From: Bacteroidales bacterium
Lineage (GTDB): Bacteria > Bacteroidota > Bacteroidia > Bacteroidales > Muribaculaceae
Length of the DNA: 18,955 nt
Direction: 5' to 3'
NCBI GenBank assembly: GCA_019420545.1
Contig: JAHZGZ010000016.1
Coordinates: 1-18,955 of the forward strand
Below, one piece after another: positions 1 to 6,636 of this stretch (positions are counted from its first letter, which is position 1; each line of letters opens with the position of its first letter). Both the position numbers and the translations under genes were made by a program. Below the pieces are notes generated by a model. It worked only from the letters and a program-made list of their open reading frames with translations. It did not search any database and was not told the origin of the DNA.

Positions 1-158
1 TGTCGCGGCATGTGTATACCGGTGCGGTGTACACCCAGACTACCGATGTGGAAATAGAGGTCAACGGCCTGATGACCTACGACCGTAAAGTGATTAAAGT
101 CGACGAGAAGAAAGTCGCCGAGGCCAACCGCAACCTGATCCGTCAGTTCTCGGAGTGA
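1..158 (+). CDS. 3' end of an unidentified gene, possibly an amidohydrolase
   Basis: An open frame enters from the left edge (codons from base 3) and stops at TGA 156-158, giving the last 51 residues. The tail contains VNGLMTYDRKVIKVDE followed by an amphipathic helix ending RNLIRQFSE. A short beta-strand pair (VEIEVNGL ... RKVIKVDE) followed by a helix resembles the C-terminal composite-domain end of amidohydrolases of the cytosine/MTA-deaminase type, where a pattern like VNG-x(4-8)-DG-x-VDEE is common. That resemblance is from memory and weak. It is clearly coding: the frame is open, GC-rich at third positions, and followed by a hairpin. The function is therefore not assigned. Confidence 0.6.
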   Translation, partial: SRHVYTGAVYTQTTDVEIEVNGLMTYDRKVIKVDEKKVAEANRNLIRQFSE

Positions 159-194
159 CGGGAGACGCATTTTTCACTCTATATGGAATAAATC

Positions 195-230
195 AGGAGC
201 TTGCTTAACGTTTATCGAAAGCAAGCTCTT
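195..230 (+). terminator. Hairpin after the first gene, probable terminator
   Basis: Bases 197-206 (GAGCTTGCTT) pair perfectly with 219-228 (AAGCAAGCTC) around a 12-base loop; 195-196 add one A-T and one G-T pair. It lies 37 bases after the stop of the upstream gene and before the PepSY-like gene. The following bases (AATCTATTGT) are only moderately T-rich, so the call rests on the stem and its position. Confidence 0.5.
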
Positions 231-310
231 AATCTATTGTAAAAACGCTCTGAAAACCAAACATAGTGCTTATTGTAATGTTATTATAGCATAAAAACAA
301 TATCAGCAAT

Positions 311-835
311 ATGTATATGATCAGAAATTTTATAGTGGTGGTAACCATGATGTTAGGAGCGATTTCTGCTTCTGCTGTACTTCCGGTTGACAAATATAGC
401 GTCAATCGCAAAGATTTGCCCAAAGAGGCTCAAGAGATGCTTGACGAGCATTTCCCTAAGGCCAGGATAAGCATGATAAAAGTCGACCGGCATTTGCTGA
501 AGAAGACCGACTATGACGTCAAGTTTACCAACGGTACTAAAATAGAATTCAGCAACAAGGGGAGGTGGGTTCTTGTCGATTGCAAAAAGAAGAGTGTGCC
601 TGAATCGCTCGTCCCCAAGGCGATACGCAGTAATGTCACTAAGAAATATCCCGGAGAAAACATAGTACGTATAAGTCGCTCGTCGCTCTACTATATCATA
701 GGGCTTGGAACCGGCAAAGAGCTCAAATATGACCGTCTGGGCATATTTCAAGGAGAACTGACGCGACAGGAAGCCGAGGAATTTGAGGTCGAAGCGTTGT
801 CCGAAGCTGACAGCACCGGTGTGGCGCAGCCGTGA
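311..835 (+). CDS. Secreted PepSY-like domain protein
   Basis: A 174-residue protein with an N-terminal signal peptide: a short basic start, hydrophobic core at about residues 6-18 and an Ala-Ser-Ala cleavage site after residue 22. The mature part has the KDLPKEAQEML ... HFPKARI opening, then the DYDVKFTNGTKIEFSNKGRW strand pair and a second copy of the helix-strand unit (LVPKAIRSNVTKKYPG). This pattern is that of the Bacteroidota PepSY-like (DUF2874) family, small periplasmic or surface proteins of unknown role with a beta-lactamase-inhibitor-like fold. The C-terminal 25 residues are acidic and low in complexity. Met3 at 317 is an equally possible start. It is preceded by a hairpin and followed by non-coding DNA, so it is probably transcribed alone. 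Confidence 0.85.
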   Translation: MYMIRNFIVVVTMMLGAISASAVLPVDKYSVNRKDLPKEAQEMLDEHFPKARISMIKVDRHLLKKTDYDVKFTNGTKIEFSNKGRWVLVDCKKKSVPESLVPKAIRSNVTKKYPGENIVRISRSSLYYIIGLGTGKELKYDRLGIFQGELTRQEAEEFEVEALSEADSTGVAQP

Positions 836-887
836 GACTCCGGCAACATAATAGAGCTTCTTTAATAATAAATGTTGCCGACAAGGT

Positions 888-980
888 CGTATAGGTTGAG
901 GCGATTTTCGACATGGGCTGAGGAAGTGTACTGTATGTACACGACTGAGGTATAGGGCGGAAAACGGCCAAAGCTATACG
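888..980. repeat. Large nested imperfect palindrome
   Basis: Three inverted segments share one centre near base 934: CGTATAG (888-894) with CTATACG (974-980), TTTTC (905-909) with GAAAA (960-964), flanked by GGC (900-902) and GCC (967-969), and GTGTAC (926-931) with GTACAC (937-942) around the loop TGTAT. A shared centre over 93 bases argues for a real cruciform or stem-loop rather than chance. It lies inside the 851-1202 candidate element. Confidence 0.5.
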
Positions 981-1109
981 AGACAAAAGGTAACTTTGTA
1001 ATCACACAACCTCTTGCCGTTTTTGAATCAAATGCAAAAATATATCAATGATATGGAAATAATACCTACAGTCGGTCAGTCGCCGTCATATTTCCGGCTG
1101 CTCTTGGAT

Positions 1110-1129
1110 CGTTATGGAGCCCCATAACG
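1110..1129. repeat. Short perfect hairpin
   Basis: CGTTATGG (1110-1117) pairs with CCATAACG (1122-1129) around the loop AGCC. It lies within the same inverted-repeat-bounded segment. No T-run follows on either strand, so it is not called a terminator. Confidence 0.4.
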
Positions 1130-1202
1130 GCCTCATCACAAACGAAAATCTGCTTGACAACTGACCGCTCTGGCGGTAACATTTATTATTAAACAAGCTC
1201 TA

Positions 1203-1451
1203 ATCGGGAGGGTATCGCAAAAAGATTTGCTATACACTTTTGTTTTTTGTATTGATATCTCCGTACGTTTGTTTGGTGCAGTACGTTATTTACTGCTACC
1301 TTTTGACTGGATCGCGCTTATGAACAGTGGTTCCTTGCTACGGCAAAGGAGGCAAGCCGATAGGGACAGCCGTCAACAGGTTGAGACCGTGATAATGCGC
1401 CTTACAGCGTTGTGGGCTTATCACAGACTTGCCTTGGCGGAACTGGTAACA
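1203..1451. other. Non-coding stretch, nothing identified
   Basis: Together with 836-1202 this makes a 616-base gap without a supportable gene. A 76-codon rightward frame exists at 1227-1457, but it runs into the acetyltransferase stop region, has no recognisable family and looks like chance. No tRNA or known RNA fold was recognised. Confidence 0.4.
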
Positions 1452-1979
1452 TTATAAGCCGAATGCTTCTGAATATTTGACATATCCTTTGGGAATATCA
1501 TAATTCTTGTCGAGTTTACAGACCATATAGTATTCATCCGGAACATCAAAAGGAGCGAGGATTCCATAATTTGATGTCTTTTCATAGCCGAATTTTGAAT
1601 AATAATCAGGCTCGCCCAATACTATAGAACAGGAATATCCCAATTTACGAGCCAGTCCGTGTGCGGCCGTAACTAAAAATTTGCCTATACCTTTTCTTTG
1701 CCAGTCGGCTCTGACAGAAAGTGGTGCGAGGGCGATAGCCTCTGATGGTCCCACAGATATTCTACTGAACATTATATGACCGAGAACAATGTCGCCGGAT
1801 ACGGCGACAAGCGATAATTCCGGAATATAATCCGGGGAATGTCTTATCCTCTCGATAAGATTATGCTCATCGCCATCGCTATGTTCAGCGAGTGCAAATG
1901 CTTCTCTTACAAGTTTTCTTATTTGGTGATAATCTTCTTGTCTTTCCTGTCGTATCAGTATGTCAAGTCCTTGTTTCAT
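1452..1979 (-). CDS. GNAT N-acetyltransferase, YhbS-like
   Basis: A 175-residue single-domain GNAT enzyme, the usual length for the YhbS group (COG3153), which transfers an acetyl group from acetyl-CoA to an unknown amine. The acetyl-CoA binding motif A is PLSVRADWQRKGIGKFLV at about residues 86-103, with the Q-R-K-G-I-G pyrophosphate loop. The YhbS-type stretch VLGEPDYYSKFGYE follows at about 119-132. It starts 26 bases after the LysR gene stops and is the last gene of the leftward cluster that begins at 4415. The substrate cannot be told from the sequence. Confidence 0.88.
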   Translation of the reverse strand: MKQGLDILIRQERQEDYHQIRKLVREAFALAEHSDGDEHNLIERIRHSPDYIPELSLVAVSGDIVLGHIMFSRISVGPSEAIALAPLSVRADWQRKGIGKFLVTAAHGLARKLGYSCSIVLGEPDYYSKFGYEKTSNYGILAPFDVPDEYYMVCKLDKNYDIPKGYVKYSEAFGL

Positions 1980-2005
1980 ATCACAAAATTAGCTGTTTTC
2001 TCAGT

Positions 2006-2905
2006 CTATATCCAATTGTTTTGAAAGCGTTTGACTGCTATGGATTCTGTAAGTATGCGGATAAATTCTTGCATTGAATGTTTACGATAAGCTCCTTTTA
2101 ATATATGTACACAGCCAGTCATTTGATTGTCGGGAACATCAATAGGCACCGCTTTAACGAATCTGGTATCGTATATGGAATCTTCTGCCAATACGGAAAC
2201 GAGTGAGGTCTGACGCACGAGTTTCAACAATGTGTTGACCTCGTTCATTTCTATGCGGATTTTAAAATTATTGAAATCAGCTACGATGCAGTCAAATGCA
2301 TTACGTGCCTGCAACCCTTTTGAGGGTAGTGCGAGATCGTATTTTTCAAGTTCGGCTATGGCGACTTTCTCTTTAGATGCGAGCGGATGATTGTTTCCGA
2401 CTATCGCCGACAAAGAGTTCTGAAACAGGATATGTGATTCGACATCAGGCAGTGGTTGACTTGGTTTGAAAGCGAGAACGAAATCAATCTCACGTTTTGC
2501 AAGAGATTCCATTAATTCGTTCATCTGCTTATAGACAATGTTCAGCTTGATTCCAGGATATATCTTCATAAATGAAATGACAGACTCCGTAAGGATGGGG
2601 CTGAAGGAATGTGTGACTCCGATATTGAGCGTACCTGTCAACAGTTTACGCAAATCATGAATACGATCCGCACAGGCTTCTGCTTCGTGGAGAGTCCTAA
2701 GTGCGAGTGGCAGCATGACTTCGCCGGCTTCAGTCAGGCGTATAGTGTGACTGTTGCGTATGAAAAGTTGTGTTCCGAGTTCATCTTCCAGCTGTTTAAT
2801 CTGTTGCGAGAGCGAGCTTTGGGCGATGTTCAAACATTTGGCCGCATCGGAGAAGTTTAATGTCTCGGCAGCTTTCGCGAAATATTTTAATTGGCGTAGT
2901 TCCAT
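2006..2905 (-). CDS. LysR-type transcriptional regulator
   Basis: A 299-residue regulator, typical LTTR length. I chose the ATG at 2905 (MELRQLKYF): it puts the canonical LTTR opening at residue 1. The longer open frame to 3016 would run into the upstream membrane protein gene. The winged helix-turn-helix is at about residues 1-60, with FSDAAKCLNIAQSSLSQQIKQLE as the DNA-binding segment. The rest is a two-lobed effector-binding domain (TGTLNIGVTHSFSPIL onward). It lies 23 bases after the YjjB-like gene and before the acetyltransferase, all in one direction, which suggests co-transcription. Either neighbour could be a target. The effector is unknown. Confidence 0.9.
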   Translation of the reverse strand: MELRQLKYFAKAAETLNFSDAAKCLNIAQSSLSQQIKQLEDELGTQLFIRNSHTIRLTEAGEVMLPLALRTLHEAEACADRIHDLRKLLTGTLNIGVTHSFSPILTESVISFMKIYPGIKLNIVYKQMNELMESLAKREIDFVLAFKPSQPLPDVESHILFQNSLSAIVGNNHPLASKEKVAIAELEKYDLALPSKGLQARNAFDCIVADFNNFKIRIEMNEVNTLLKLVRQTSLVSVLAEDSIYDTRFVKAVPIDVPDNQMTGCVHILKGAYRKHSMQEFIRILTESIAVKRFQNNWI

Positions 2906-2928
2906 ATGCAAGGTTAGTGATAATTCGG

Positions 2929-3423
2929 CTATCGAGTGGCCGTAAACGAAAGTTTCTTGAAGAGAAATATTGATATTGTGGCTCCGGTCACCATACCCAA
3001 GATAATAAACGAACAAGTGAGACCATTATATGTAAGAAGATAAAAATAATGTTCGAAGATTTCTTCATGAGTATGATATAGACATGACAGTAAGGCCTCT
3101 ATGGTACGATAAGCGTACATTCCCGGAATCATTGGCAACAATGCCGGGAAAAAGCAGACTTCAGCCGGACATTTTATGTGCGAGGCGAACAGGACAGCAA
3201 ACACGCCAATAGCAAATGAAGCCACTGTACTGGCAAGGATAATATGTATTCCTCCGAATTCAGGCAGTGTGAGCAAATAACGTATGGCATGGCCGGCGGC
3301 CGCAATCAAAGCACACGTGGGGTATGCACGCCGTGGAGTATTGTTTATGCTGGAAAAACCTATGGCAGCTATCGCCGCAAACAATCCATCCTCGACAATA
3401 TTTATAAATATATCATGCCACAT
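2929..3423 (-). CDS. YjjB-like subunit of a split ThrE-family exporter
   Basis: A 164-residue hydrophobic protein with about four to five membrane segments. It matches the smaller partner (YjjB, ThrE_2/DUF3815) of the two-part threonine/serine exporter family. The PALLPMIPGMYAYR segment corresponds to the conserved Pro-Gly loop. The start at 3423 (MWHDIFINIVED) is preferred over 3477 because it begins 7 bases after the YjjP-like gene ends, while the longer frame would overlap that gene by 47 bases. In E. coli the YjjP-YjjB pair exports succinate, and fused ThrE of Corynebacterium exports threonine, so the substrate here is uncertain. Confidence 0.85.
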   Translation of the reverse strand: MWHDIFINIVEDGLFAAIAAIGFSSINNTPRRAYPTCALIAAAGHAIRYLLTLPEFGGIHIILASTVASFAIGVFAVLFASHIKCPAEVCFFPALLPMIPGMYAYRTIEALLSCLYHTHEEIFEHYFYLLTYNGLTCSFIILGMVTGATISIFLFKKLSFTATR

Positions 3424-3430
3424 AAGTCTG

Positions 3431-4213
3431 CTATAGTAATTTGAGTCCGAGTATAAACATTCCGGCAGAAAGTCCAAGGGTCAGACATGCCGTCAGCACG
3501 GCCGCATCTAAAAAACGGCTGAACGCACACAGATAATGCCTGTATAGCATGTCACTGACTGAATTTATATATGGTACACCGGGAATCAAATACAGGACAC
3601 TTGTCCCAAGTGCTATTTCCGGAGTGGTACCAATATTAAAAATATGTCCTCCGGCACTAAGACATGCTGAGAAGAAAGATGCACAGAGAAACGCCAGACG
3701 TATATCACGTTTGTCTTCCAACATTATTTGTTTTAGCCTGTACCCTGCCAGTGTAGAAACAAATACTATCAACATAGCCGCCCAATCTCCCCCGAAAAGT
3801 CGGCAAAATGCGGCATTGGCTAAGCTTGTCAAGATAAGTACTTCCAATTTTCCGGTGGGAGTTATTTTTCGTATTTCCTCAAATCGTTCAACGGCAGCGG
3901 ATAAATTAAGATGATTGTCGGCGACTTCCCAGCTTAAACGGCTTAATCCGGCGTTTAAGGCGAAATTTATGCCGCAATTGATTGTTTTGCATTGTGAAAC
4001 TGCCGCATCTGTCCGGTTCGTATCCCATATGGAAACCGATACATGGGAAGGCATTAAGAAGATGTCGAATTTCACACCGAAGGCATTCGCCATACGCCCG
4101 GTGTTTTTTTCTATGCGTATGTTTGTGGCGCCACATCCCAAAAGTAGCGATGCATATTCGGCAAGGAAAACGGCCGTTTCTTGTAAATAAATGTTGTTTT
4201 TTACAATATCCAT
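3431..4213 (-). CDS. YjjP-like subunit of a split ThrE-family exporter
   Basis: A 260-residue protein with a soluble N-terminal half followed by about five membrane helices, as in the ThrE/DUF1212 (YjjP) family. The conserved LYLIPGVPYINSVSDMLY segment sits between two late helices. The ATG at 4213 (MDIVKNN) is preferred: it follows the TGA of the small membrane protein gene by one base (TGA-T-ATG), a layout expected for translational coupling. The longer frame to 4333 would lie wholly inside that gene. Together with the YjjB-like gene just downstream it should form one inner-membrane exporter of an amino acid or dicarboxylate. Confidence 0.87.
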   Translation of the reverse strand: MDIVKNNIYLQETAVFLAEYASLLLGCGATNIRIEKNTGRMANAFGVKFDIFLMPSHVSVSIWDTNRTDAAVSQCKTINCGINFALNAGLSRLSWEVADNHLNLSAAVERFEEIRKITPTGKLEVLILTSLANAAFCRLFGGDWAAMLIVFVSTLAGYRLKQIMLEDKRDIRLAFLCASFFSACLSAGGHIFNIGTTPEIALGTSVLYLIPGVPYINSVSDMLYRHYLCAFSRFLDAAVLTACLTLGLSAGMFILGLKLL

Positions 4214-4214
4214 A

Positions 4215-4415
4215 TCATAAGTCTTCAAAGTCATCATCTTCATCGGTGTCACCGGGAATGAAGAAAATATCCTTATCTTTGCCCACCTCAAGAAAGTGTC
4301 TTGGCATGTGGTCTTGATTACGGCTTTCGGCATAATGCCGTTCGATAGCTCGGAATATAAATGCGCACAGCAGTATTCCGGCTATTATGCACCACGCTAT
4401 CATTGGATTGTTCAT
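4215..4415 (-). CDS. Small membrane protein, first gene of the exporter cluster
   Basis: A 66-residue protein starting MNNPMIAWC with one membrane helix at about residues 5-22. A charged middle (RAIERHYAESRNQDH) is followed by a strongly acidic tail (GDTDEDDDFEDL). I chose the ATG at 4415 because the region upstream to 4550 carries a promoter and does not read as protein. Its stop lies one base before the start of the YjjP-like gene, so it is probably translated in step with the exporter. No family was recognised. A role as exporter accessory subunit is inference from position only. Confidence 0.65.
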   Translation of the reverse strand: MNNPMIAWCIIAGILLCAFIFRAIERHYAESRNQDHMPRHFLEVGKDKDIFFIPGDTDEDDDFEDL

Positions 4416-4440
4416 TGTCTTTTGCTTTTTATTTTCGCTG

Positions 4441-4471
4441 CAAAAGTAGAACTGTCCGCAAAAATGAGAAA
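4441..4471 (-). promoter_or_regulatory. Bacteroidota-type promoter of the exporter cluster
   Basis: On the minus strand a -7 box TACTTTTG (4448 down to 4441) fits TAnnTTTG exactly. A -33 box TTTC (4471 down to 4468, three of four matches to TTTG) lies 19 bases upstream, the standard spacing. Transcription would start near 4434, about 20 bases before the ATG at 4415. Confidence 0.6.
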
Positions 4472-4913
4472 CTAATGAACAAGGCTTTTTCCTATTGCCG
4501 TTATAGGCAAAACAGATATTCAATGGTTGATAGAGTAACACACCGACCAATCTTGAATATGAAGTAATTTTGAGTTTTTAAACAAGCGGTTAAAATGTTA
4601 GGATACAGCGTACAAATAAGATTAATTCGCTATACTATGTGCGATTTAAACTATTCATAAAGAAGAGCCTATGTACGCTATACTCGACAACGTTCCGATG
4701 CATCTTCTGGGATGGAAAGTGAAGTTGCGCTGATTATCAGATGTTTATGTACGTGTTCGGTGTGGTCAAGTAACAAAGTCGCAACAAAAATATACTGAAA
4801 ATACCGAAAAATCGGGTAAAATCTCGAAAATTGCCGCATTTTTTTGCTTCGTTCCCAAGATTGGAATATGCGATGAAAGTTAGCTATCATTTCAGCCAGG
4901 AATTATAGTGAAA
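4472..4913. other. Intergenic stretch between two leftward operons
   Basis: AT-rich and without a supportable gene. It holds a weak hairpin near 4491-4510 (TTGCC ... GGCAA) and two copies of CGCTATACT at about 4629 and 4676. It should contain the end of the hipBST transcript, but I see no strong terminator. Confidence 0.35.
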
Positions 4914-5918
4914 TTATTCGGATGTCCTATTGAATCGGCTTATGCGCTCGTTTATGATGCGGATATAGTTGCGCCTCAGTTTGTCGGTAAGAAAACTATG
5001 ATCAACAAGTTGTTTTGCACCTTTAGGGAAAGCCGTATATTTGTTTAAGATTCTGTCTATACGTTTCTTTACCAGGCCAATCTTTTCTCCGAATCTCTCA
5101 AAATCAAGACGACAGGGATGGCCGGTTCTGTCGTAAACGTCGCTCTTCTCTATATCAGATGACAGTCCGCCGTCAAGACCGAAGTCATCGCCATTGACAT
5201 GTAAACTTGTATTGATTAGATCGTAAGCAGGAGCCAGACGGTAATCGCGCCCATTCAGAATCAACGAGAAATTCTTAAGGTGGTCATCGCCGTTAGCATA
5301 AATGTAATTGAAAACAACAAGTTCAAAGAACCGTTCCATATCAACCATCCACGCGGCGACATTTGCCCTAATCGCTTTGGCTATATCCTCATAGCAACCG
5401 TTGTATTTGAACTGGAGTCCGGAGGTCTGTTCATTCTTGCCTATTATCGAGGCGAAATCCTCCATCGGGAGTTTTGAACCGTCGGGGAGGATGTCGAAAC
5501 GGCGAGTAATATATATCGACTGACCCTTGGACGTAAAACAGAGACCATTCGCTGCGGTCTGTATGCCGTAAATCTGTGAGGCAATCTGCATCGTAAGATG
5601 TTCGTTTGCGGGAATCATCTTGCGGTCACGAAGAGTCTTGTCCCACGGTGCAGGTTTCAATATATGTGTCGAACGCTCATTGTCGCCTGCTATATTGATT
5701 GCATCTGCATTTATAATAGCCGGAAATTTTTCCTGAACGCCTGAAACCGATATGCGGTGCATGGCATCCGCAATCTCGCCGACATTTCGGAATTCGTCAA
5801 TGTCAAATCCAAGTATCGGATTCACTTTTGTTTTACCAAATAGTAATTTGGCGTATTTCGGGCTACAAGTGTCAAATCCTTCTACAAGAGAAGAAGGACA
5901 GTTCTTTATTTCAATCAT
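4914..5918 (-). CDS. hipT: HipT-like serine/threonine kinase toxin
   Basis: A 334-residue HipA-family kinase without the usual N-terminal subdomain, which is encoded separately just upstream. Visible parts: Gly-rich loop S57-V58-S59-G-V-Q-E-K, ATP lysine in HILKP (K88), NEHLTMQIA (105-113), RRFD (139-142), catalytic loop with D211, H213, K215 and N216, and metal-binding D233 in LAPAYDLIN. The length and the paired serines at 57 and 59 match E. coli O127 HipT, whose gene order hipB-hipS-hipT is also the same. HipT-type toxins phosphorylate tryptophanyl-tRNA synthetase and stop translation; the target here is inferred. The gene overlaps hipS by 8 bases. Confidence 0.88.
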   Translation of the reverse strand: MIEIKNCPSSLVEGFDTCSPKYAKLLFGKTKVNPILGFDIDEFRNVGEIADAMHRISVSGVQEKFPAIINADAINIAGDNERSTHILKPAPWDKTLRDRKMIPANEHLTMQIASQIYGIQTAANGLCFTSKGQSIYITRRFDILPDGSKLPMEDFASIIGKNEQTSGLQFKYNGCYEDIAKAIRANVAAWMVDMERFFELVVFNYIYANGDDHLKNFSLILNGRDYRLAPAYDLINTSLHVNGDDFGLDGGLSSDIEKSDVYDRTGHPCRLDFERFGEKIGLVKKRIDRILNKYTAFPKGAKQLVDHSFLTDKLRRNYIRIINERISRFNRTSE

Positions 5919-6240
5919 TGGTAATCCTCCTTACATTAACGGCTCCTATAAAATCTCTGTCGGCCATCGCTTCAAGCAGTCCGAAATAATCCTGTTCATC
6001 AATTTTCAGCGAGCGGCAAATCACACGGCGGTTTGCTCCTTCCGGAATCATATTGGAGAAGAAAGGGAACAAGTGCTCAGAATAAAAAGCATCTGTTCTT
6101 TTGGGTAACGTCGCGGAAATCGGAGGCATGGGAGAGTCAAGATAATCTTCGGAATATTGGAAAGAATATCCGAGTCCCGGGTGCTTCTCCGTCAATATAC
6201 CGGCTTTTATTTCATTGAAATATACTTCAAGCTGTTTCAT
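5911..6240 (-). CDS. hipS: HipS-like antitoxin (HipA N-terminal subdomain)
   Basis: A 109-residue stand-alone version of the small N-terminal subdomain of HipA (Couple_hipA). It opens with LEVYFNEIKAGILTE, and the family segment LFPFFSNMIPEGANRR is at about residues 57-72. In the HipBST system of E. coli O127 the protein at this position is the actual antitoxin, docking on the kinase. That role is inferred here from size, order and domain. Its ATG overlaps the hipB stop by 4 bases (ATGA) and its end overlaps hipT by 8, so the three are translated from one message. Confidence 0.85.
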   Translation of the reverse strand: MKQLEVYFNEIKAGILTEKHPGLGYSFQYSEDYLDSPMPPISATLPKRTDAFYSEHLFPFFSNMIPEGANRRVICRSLKIDEQDYFGLLEAMADRDFIGAVNVRRITND

Positions 6241-6437
6241 ACGGTCTGCCTTATACGATATTCAATCTCAATGCCAAGAACATCAAGAATTTTCTTCACG
6301 GTGCTAAGTGCAGGATTACCCTTGCCACGCTCAATATCCTTGATTGTAGCAAGACCCACTTGCGACATTTCAGCAAGATCCTGTTGGGTGAGGGAAAGCG
6401 TTTCCCTGCGCTGTTTCATTATATCCATCAGTTCCAT
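6237..6437 (-). CDS. hipB: HipB-like XRE-family DNA-binding protein
   Basis: A 66-residue Cro/C1-type helix-turn-helix protein. The HTH is at about residues 17-38 (TQQDLAEMSQVGLATIKDIERG), followed by helices and a C-terminal strand IEIEYRIRQ that probably dimerises. I chose the ATG at 6437 because the frame upstream to 6512 holds the promoter. Met4 or Met7 are other possible starts. HipB proteins repress their own operon and, in HipBST, strengthen neutralisation of the toxin. Two likely operators lie upstream at 6499-6514 and 6560-6575. Confidence 0.88.
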   Translation of the reverse strand: MELMDIMKQRRETLSLTQQDLAEMSQVGLATIKDIERGKGNPALSTVKKILDVLGIEIEYRIRQTV

Positions 6438-6461
6438 AGTCTGACATAATAAACTTTTCTG

Positions 6462-6493
6462 CAAAAATAAGGAGAATTTCTGAAACCACCAAA
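6462..6493 (-). promoter_or_regulatory. hipBST promoter, Bacteroidota type
   Basis: On the minus strand the -7 box is TATTTTTG (6469 down to 6462) and the -33 box TTTG (6493 down to 6490), 20 bases apart. Both match the TTTG/TAnnTTTG consensus fully. Transcription would begin near 6455, about 18 bases before the hipB start. Confidence 0.65.
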
Positions 6494-6582
6494 TAAAAGT
6501 ACAATAAACCATACTTTAGATCTCTCTATTATAATTTGACTTGAAATTGGCTGAATGGGGTATGGTATATCATACTTTTGTT
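6492..6582. promoter_or_regulatory. Pair of inverted operator candidates for HipB
   Basis: GTATGGTATATCATAC (plus, 6560-6575) has perfect GTATG/CATAC arms. GTATGGTTTATTGTAC (minus strand, 6514 down to 6499) matches it at 13 of 16 positions. With the flanking CTTTTrTT the two 23-base copies agree at 19 positions and point away from each other, 61 bases apart centre to centre, about six helical turns. One lies just upstream of the hipB -33 box. HipB-family repressors bind such palindromes, and the spacing would allow both sites to be held on one DNA face. Confidence 0.55.
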
Positions 6583-6598
6583 ACGTGCAGAAAATTAA

Positions 6599-6630
6599 TT
6601 TGGTGGATTTGTGAAAAAATATTAACTTTG
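6599..6630 (+). promoter_or_regulatory. Rightward promoter divergent from hipBST
   Basis: TTTG at 6599-6602 and TAACTTTG at 6623-6630, spaced 20 bases, match the Bacteroidota consensus fully. The -33 region shares the string TTTGGTGG with the hipBST promoter. Transcription would begin near 6637 and run into the short unit that ends at the 6838-6884 terminator. Confidence 0.6.
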
Positions 6631-6636
6631 CGCCCA

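Larger units (their letters stand above)
851..1202. repeat. Candidate element bounded by long inverted repeats
   Basis: The reverse complement of 851-880 matches 1174-1202 over about 28 bases with two mismatches; the shared core is AACATTTATTATTAAA followed by AAGCTCTA. The arms enclose about 290 bases without a convincing gene. The left arm also makes a local hairpin, GGCAACAT at 842-849 with ATGTTGCC at 872-879. I see no clear target-site duplication, so whether this is a mobile MITE-like element or a static repeat is open. A weaker partial copy of the arm (GGTAACATT) occurs at about 1451, against the stop of the acetyltransferase gene. Confidence 0.5.

Noticed and set aside
311..835. Antisense frame 353-751 inside the PepSY-like gene
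   Set aside because: The sense frame has a signal peptide and a family fold; the reverse frame has neither.
723..986. Leftward 87-codon frame
   Set aside because: It is antisense to the PepSY-like gene end and runs through the large palindrome; its composition follows the repeat rather than a protein family.
1227..1457. Rightward 76-codon frame
   Set aside because: No family, no promoter found, and the end overlaps the acetyltransferase gene. Possibly chance or a remnant.
2929..3016. N-terminal extension of the LysR protein to 3016
   Set aside because: It would lie in the YjjB-like gene and places 37 unrelated residues before the canonical LTTR start.
4914..6240. hipA broken by a frameshift into two pieces
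   Set aside because: Sizes, the 8-base overlap and the S57/S59 loop fit the natural hipS-hipT split; both parts keep all motifs.
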